From NCBI GenBank assembly GCA_020721165.1, contig DYNG01000006.1, forward strand, positions 1-15,290: 15,290 bases of DNA, in the 5' to 3' direction. Position 1 is the first letter of the stretch. Every line of letters starts with the position of its first letter. Shown here in pieces: positions 13,982-15,290 of this stretch. The position numbers and the translations under genes are program-made. Below the pieces are notes generated by a model, which saw nothing but the letters and a program-made list of their open reading frames with translations, ran no database searches and was not told where the DNA came from. The stretch is from Desulfocapsa sulfexigens (GTDB lineage: Bacteria > Desulfobacterota > Desulfobulbia > Desulfobulbales > Desulfocapsaceae).

Positions 13982-15290
13982 ATGACCGCTGCCAGCACAC
14001 CAGTAAGCACATTGGCCAATGCCCCCAACACCGCCACCACTCCCGCATCAGCCGGATTTGTGCATCTGCATGTCCATTCCCAGTACAGTCTGCTGGATGG
14101 CGCCATCCGCATCCCGGATCTGCTCGAAAAATGCAAGGATTACGGGATGGACAGCGTGGCGGTCACCGATCACGGGGCGATGTACGGGGCCCTGGATTTT
14201 TACCTGCAAGCCAAAAAGGCCGGTATTAAACCGATTATCGGCTGCGAATTTTACATGACTCCGGGCAATCTGGGGGATAAGGAAAAGGGATTTCATCTTG
14301 TTCTGCTGGCCATGAACCTGGCTGGTTATAAAAACCTGATGAAACTCTGCGGGATTGCCCAGTTTGCCGGTTTTTACCGCAAACCCCGCATTGACCTGGC
14401 CACCCTGACCGCCCACAATGAGGGCCTCATTGCTCTCACTGCCTGCCTGCATGGTCAGATTCCCTGGTTGATCGCCCACAACGATATGGCCGGCGCTCGG
14501 GCCAAGGCTCTGGAGTTTCTGGAAATATTTGGCGACCGCCTCTATTTTGAACTCCAGGAAAACGGGATTCCCGAACAGACACCGGTTAATATCGGCCTGA
14601 AGCAGTTGGCCGCCGAGCTGGGCATCCCGACGGTTGCCACCAACGATTGCCACTATCTGAATAAAGAGGATGCCCATGCCCATGAAATCCTCCTCTGCAT
14701 CCAGATGAACAACACCCTCAATGATGCCAAGCGCTTCAAGTTCTCCTCCGATCAGTTCTATTTTAAATCTCCCCAGGAGATGAAGGCCCTCTTTCACCAG
14801 TCCCCCGAAGCCATCGCCACCACCGTGGCCATCGCCGACCGCTGTAACCTCGAGATTGAAACCGACACCTACTATTTCCCCATTTTTCCCGTGGCTGAGG
14901 GGGAAACGCTCGAAACCACATTTGCTGAGGCCTGCCACGAGGGGCTGAAAGAGCGCTTTAAGGCCATGCGCAAGGCCGGCGCCCTCTCGCCAGCCCTTGA
15001 AGAACAATATAAAAAACGGCTGGCCCATGAGATCGAAGTGATCAACACCATGGGTTTTCCCGGCTATTTTCTGATCGTGGCCGATTTCATCAACTGGGCC
15101 AAGGATCAGGGGATTCCGGTGGGGCCGGGCCGGGGCTCAGGCGCAGGCAGTCTGGCCGCCTACTGTATGCGGATCACCAACATTGATCCCATTCCCTATG
15201 GCCTGCTCTTTGAGAGATTCCTCAATATCGAGCGTAAATCCATGCCTGATTTTGATGTGGATTTCTGCCAGGAACGCCGGGGGGAGGTCA
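13982..15290 (+). CDS. dnaE: DNA polymerase III alpha subunit, 5' part (cut by window edge)
   Basis: The first 436 codons of the replicative polymerase; the frame is open to the window end, where normally about 1,150 residues would be expected. The PHP domain (about 26-290) starts FVHLHVHSQYSLLDG and keeps the usual metal-ligand positions: H28, H30, D39, H64, E89, H105, C155, D222 and H224. E. coli DnaE has lost some of these. The polymerase palm follows, with VGPGRGSGAGSLAAY (380-394) and the PDFDVDF aspartates (423, 425, 427) that include two catalytic residues. The third catalytic Asp is beyond the window. The first 24 residues are an Ala/Thr/Pro-rich extension not usual in DnaE. An in-frame ATG lies further upstream at 13913, and neither start has a good ribosome site, so the N-terminus is uncertain. 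It is preceded by a terminator and so is probably transcribed on its own. Confidence 0.96.
   Translation, partial: MTAASTPVSTLANAPNTATTPASAGFVHLHVHSQYSLLDGAIRIPDLLEKCKDYGMDSVAVTDHGAMYGALDFYLQAKKAGIKPIIGCEFYMTPGNLGDKEKGFHLVLLAMNLAGYKNLMKLCGIAQFAGFYRKPRIDLATLTAHNEGLIALTACLHGQIPWLIAHNDMAGARAKALEFLEIFGDRLYFELQENGIPEQTPVNIGLKQLAAELGIPTVATNDCHYLNKEDAHAHEILLCIQMNNTLNDAKRFKFSSDQFYFKSPQEMKALFHQSPEAIATTVAIADRCNLEIETDTYYFPIFPVAEGETLETTFAEACHEGLKERFKAMRKAGALSPALEEQYKKRLAHEIEVINTMGFPGYFLIVADFINWAKDQGIPVGPGRGSGAGSLAAYCMRITNIDPIPYGLLFERFLNIERKSMPDFDVDFCQERRGEV

Noticed and set aside
13785..14048. 87-codon minus-strand ORF between the lipoprotein and dnaE
   Set aside because: It spans the intrinsic terminator and dnaE leader, lacks a ribosome site and has a Trp/Cys/Lys-rich arbitrary composition.
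14048..15028. 326-codon minus-strand open frame opposite dnaE
   Set aside because: The plus-strand frame is unmistakably DnaE with PHP and palm motifs; the antisense translation has no recognisable domain.

Overview
The window looks like a chromosomal segment of a Gram-negative, probably anaerobic bacterium, most likely a member of the Desulfobacterota (Desulfobulbales-like). Support for this is indirect: two lipoproteins and an MCE-type lipid transporter imply an outer membrane. An Fe-S/DUF3786 protein and dense Cache/PAS/PhnD-type signalling genes are typical of sulfate- or sulfur-metabolising deltaproteobacterial lineages. The assignment is inference, not a direct observation. No tRNA, rRNA, CRISPR array, insertion sequence or phage gene was seen.

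Left half (about 138-7555, all on the minus strand): a signalling operon read right to left. It starts from a good sigma70-like promoter (7617-7646) with two tandem, clearly paralogous PhnD-like periplasmic binding proteins. Next comes a membrane hybrid histidine kinase (Cache-like sensor, HAMP, two PAS, HisKA, HATPase, receiver) whose start codon overlaps the preceding stop. A third, divergent PhnD-like binding protein and a membrane diguanylate cyclase (dCache_3, PAS, GGDEF with intact active site and I-site) follow. No ABC permease or ATPase for these binding proteins lies in the window, so they look like ligand receptors feeding a kinase and a c-di-GMP output rather than transport components. 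This is the most unusual part of the window.

Middle (7556-8086): a noncoding divergent intergenic region of about 530 bp. It carries the promoter of the minus-strand operon and, on the plus side, a GC-rich hairpin and a 15-codon mini-ORF with a strong ribosome-binding site just ahead of the transporter operon.

Right-centre (8087-12631, plus strand): a tightly coupled MCE lipid-transport operon: STAS-MlaE fusion permease, MlaF ATPase, single-MCE membrane-anchored MlaD/PqiB-like protein and a PqiC-type (ABC_trans_aux) outer-membrane lipoprotein. The four genes overlap by 1, 8 and 4 nt. A 4Fe-4S/DUF3786 protein follows after 43 nt.

Right end: a lipoprotein with an N-terminal DUF995-like domain, a Pro/Ala linker and 19 consecutive pentapeptide repeats (12766-13776), closed by an intrinsic terminator. 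Last is the 5' part of dnaE (DNA polymerase III alpha subunit), cut by the window edge.
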